Source: CAZNMF01 sp035547155 (GTDB taxonomy: Bacteria > Acidobacteriota > Vicinamibacteria > Vicinamibacterales > SCN-69-37). Taken from it: a stretch of DNA of 5,703 bases. Every line of letters starts with the position of its first letter. Within the stretch, counting starts at the first letter, position 1. Shown in pieces: positions 5,022 to 5,703 of the stretch. The notes beneath the pieces were generated by a model that ran no database searches, was not told where the DNA came from, and saw only the letters and a program-made list of their open reading frames with translations. Where the stretch lies: contig DASZVJ010000229.1 in the NCBI GenBank assembly GCA_035547155.1, forward strand, positions 1 through 5,703, in the 5' to 3' direction. Made by a program: the position numbers and the translations under genes.

Positions 5022-5703
5022 TCACGTTCTTCCGAACTTCCCCATCGCTTCCGCCTGAACGGCTTTGACGGGCGTGTTCGTCGCCTGTGCGATTCGCAGA
5101 CAATCATCGAACTCCGGCGCGGCGTTGACGATGACGCCGTGACGCGTGGCGATCTTGATGCGCACGGGACCGCCGCTCGTCTCGACCGTTTCCCATCGCC
5201 GCTCGAGCGTCTCGCGTTCCACCCGCTCGATCCTCACGCCAATCGTCGTCGTCTCGCGGAACAGCGTGTCTATCACGGCCGCCCGCTTCTCCTCCGGCGC
5301 GAGCACGGTTACGAGCGTGCCCGGCCGGCCTTTCTTCATCAGCACCGGCGTCAGGAACACGTCGAGCGCACCGGCCTGAAAGAGACGATCGCTGGCCGGC
5401 GCGAAGAGCTGCGGGTTCATATCGTCGATCTCGCACTCTATCTTCAACACGCGTTCGTCGGCGCGATCGACAGCGGCGATCCTGGCGCTCGTGCGCTCAC
5501 CGATGACGACGCGCAGCACGTTCGGTGTGTGTGGCGTGTCGCGCGTGCCGGCACCGTAGCCAATCTGCGAGACGGACATCGCCGGCATCGCGCCGTACTC
5601 ACGCGCATAGGCCGACACGAGCAGCGCGCCGGTCGGCGTGACGAGCTCGACCTTCGGTCCGTCGCTGTAGACCGGCACGTGCTCGAGCAGACGCAGCGTC
5701 GCC
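5022..5703 (-). CDS. larC: LarC nickel insertion protein, C-terminal part (cut by window edge)
   Basis: The 226 residues visible match the C-terminal half of LarC (former DUF111). LarC is the CTP-dependent nickel chelatase that inserts Ni into pyridinium-3,5-bisthiocarboxylic acid mononucleotide. The product is the nickel-pincer cofactor of lactate racemase and its relatives. Recognisable blocks in order are VPVYSDGPKVELVTPTGALL, QIGYGAGTRD, ECEIDDMNPQLF (the family's IDDMNPQ signature), LDVFLTPVLMKKGRPGTLVTVL, RETTTIGVRIERVERETL, and a tail with VIVNAAPEFDDC and TPVKAVQAEAMGKF. The frame stays open through position 5703, so the N-terminal part with its start lies beyond the right edge. Within the visible part the frame is continuous, with no break like the programmed frameshift that divides larC in Lactobacillus plantarum. 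The stop TGA is at 5024-5022. larB, larE or a LarA homologue would be expected nearby or elsewhere in the genome. Identity is secure; the racemase or epimerase it serves is not. Confidence 0.93.
   Translation of the reverse strand, partial: ATLRLLEHVPVYSDGPKVELVTPTGALLVSAYAREYGAMPAMSVSQIGYGAGTRDTPHTPNVLRVVIGERTSARIAAVDRADERVLKIECEIDDMNPQLFAPASDRLFQAGALDVFLTPVLMKKGRPGTLVTVLAPEEKRAAVIDTLFRETTTIGVRIERVERETLERRWETVETSGGPVRIKIATRHGVIVNAAPEFDDCLRIAQATNTPVKAVQAEAMGKFGRT

Noticed and set aside
4364..5107. 247-codon minus-strand frame across the intergenic gap, the small gene and the larC end
   Set aside because: It overlaps three better-supported features and has a chance-like composition.
1..5703. 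CRISPR array, tRNA, rRNA, insertion sequence or prophage gene
   Set aside because: No regularly spaced repeats, cloverleaf, rRNA-like segment, transposase or phage motif was found on either strand.

Overview
This window is high-GC bacterial chromosomal DNA (roughly two-thirds G+C by eye). It is packed with housekeeping genes, with codon third positions rich in G and C. Nothing in it is a phage, plasmid, CRISPR array, rRNA or tRNA. The protein styles, the GTAG-footed REP-like hairpins and a short GAACTTC heptamer repeat fit a soil-type lineage such as Acidobacteriota (Vicinamibacteria-like) or another high-GC Gram-negative group. That placement is inference, because no marker here settles taxonomy.

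Layout. Positions 1-4382 hold four genes on the minus strand. In transcription order they are metG (methionyl-tRNA synthetase with a fused C-terminal tRNA-binding domain), tatD (metal-dependent DNase, TTG start 7 nt after the metG stop), a trans-type polyprenyl diphosphate synthase, and the first 159 codons of ligA (NAD-dependent DNA ligase, cut by the left window edge). Gaps of 7, 45 and 46 nt make one operon likely. Internal control could come from a small hairpin with a T run before the prenyl synthase and from a palindromic heptamer repeat that takes the place of a ribosome binding site before ligA.

Positions 4383-4618 are a divergent intergenic region. On its plus side lies a well-formed sigma-54 (-24/-12) promoter candidate. 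A Shine-Dalgarno follows, and then a 100-aa protein of unknown function (4619-4921). Positions 4922-5021 separate that gene from a convergent one and hold two inverted REP-like units. Positions 5022-5703 are the C-terminal part of larC (nickel insertion into the pincer cofactor of lactate-racemase-type enzymes), cut by the right window edge.

The genes in the minus-strand cluster belong to separate core processes (translation, DNA turnover and repair, isoprenoid quinone or undecaprenyl-type chain synthesis, DNA replication) and do not form a single pathway. I did not find a clear undescribed multi-gene system. The most interesting items are the sigma-54 promoter in front of the uncharacterised small gene, the REP pair, and the repeat at the ligA start.
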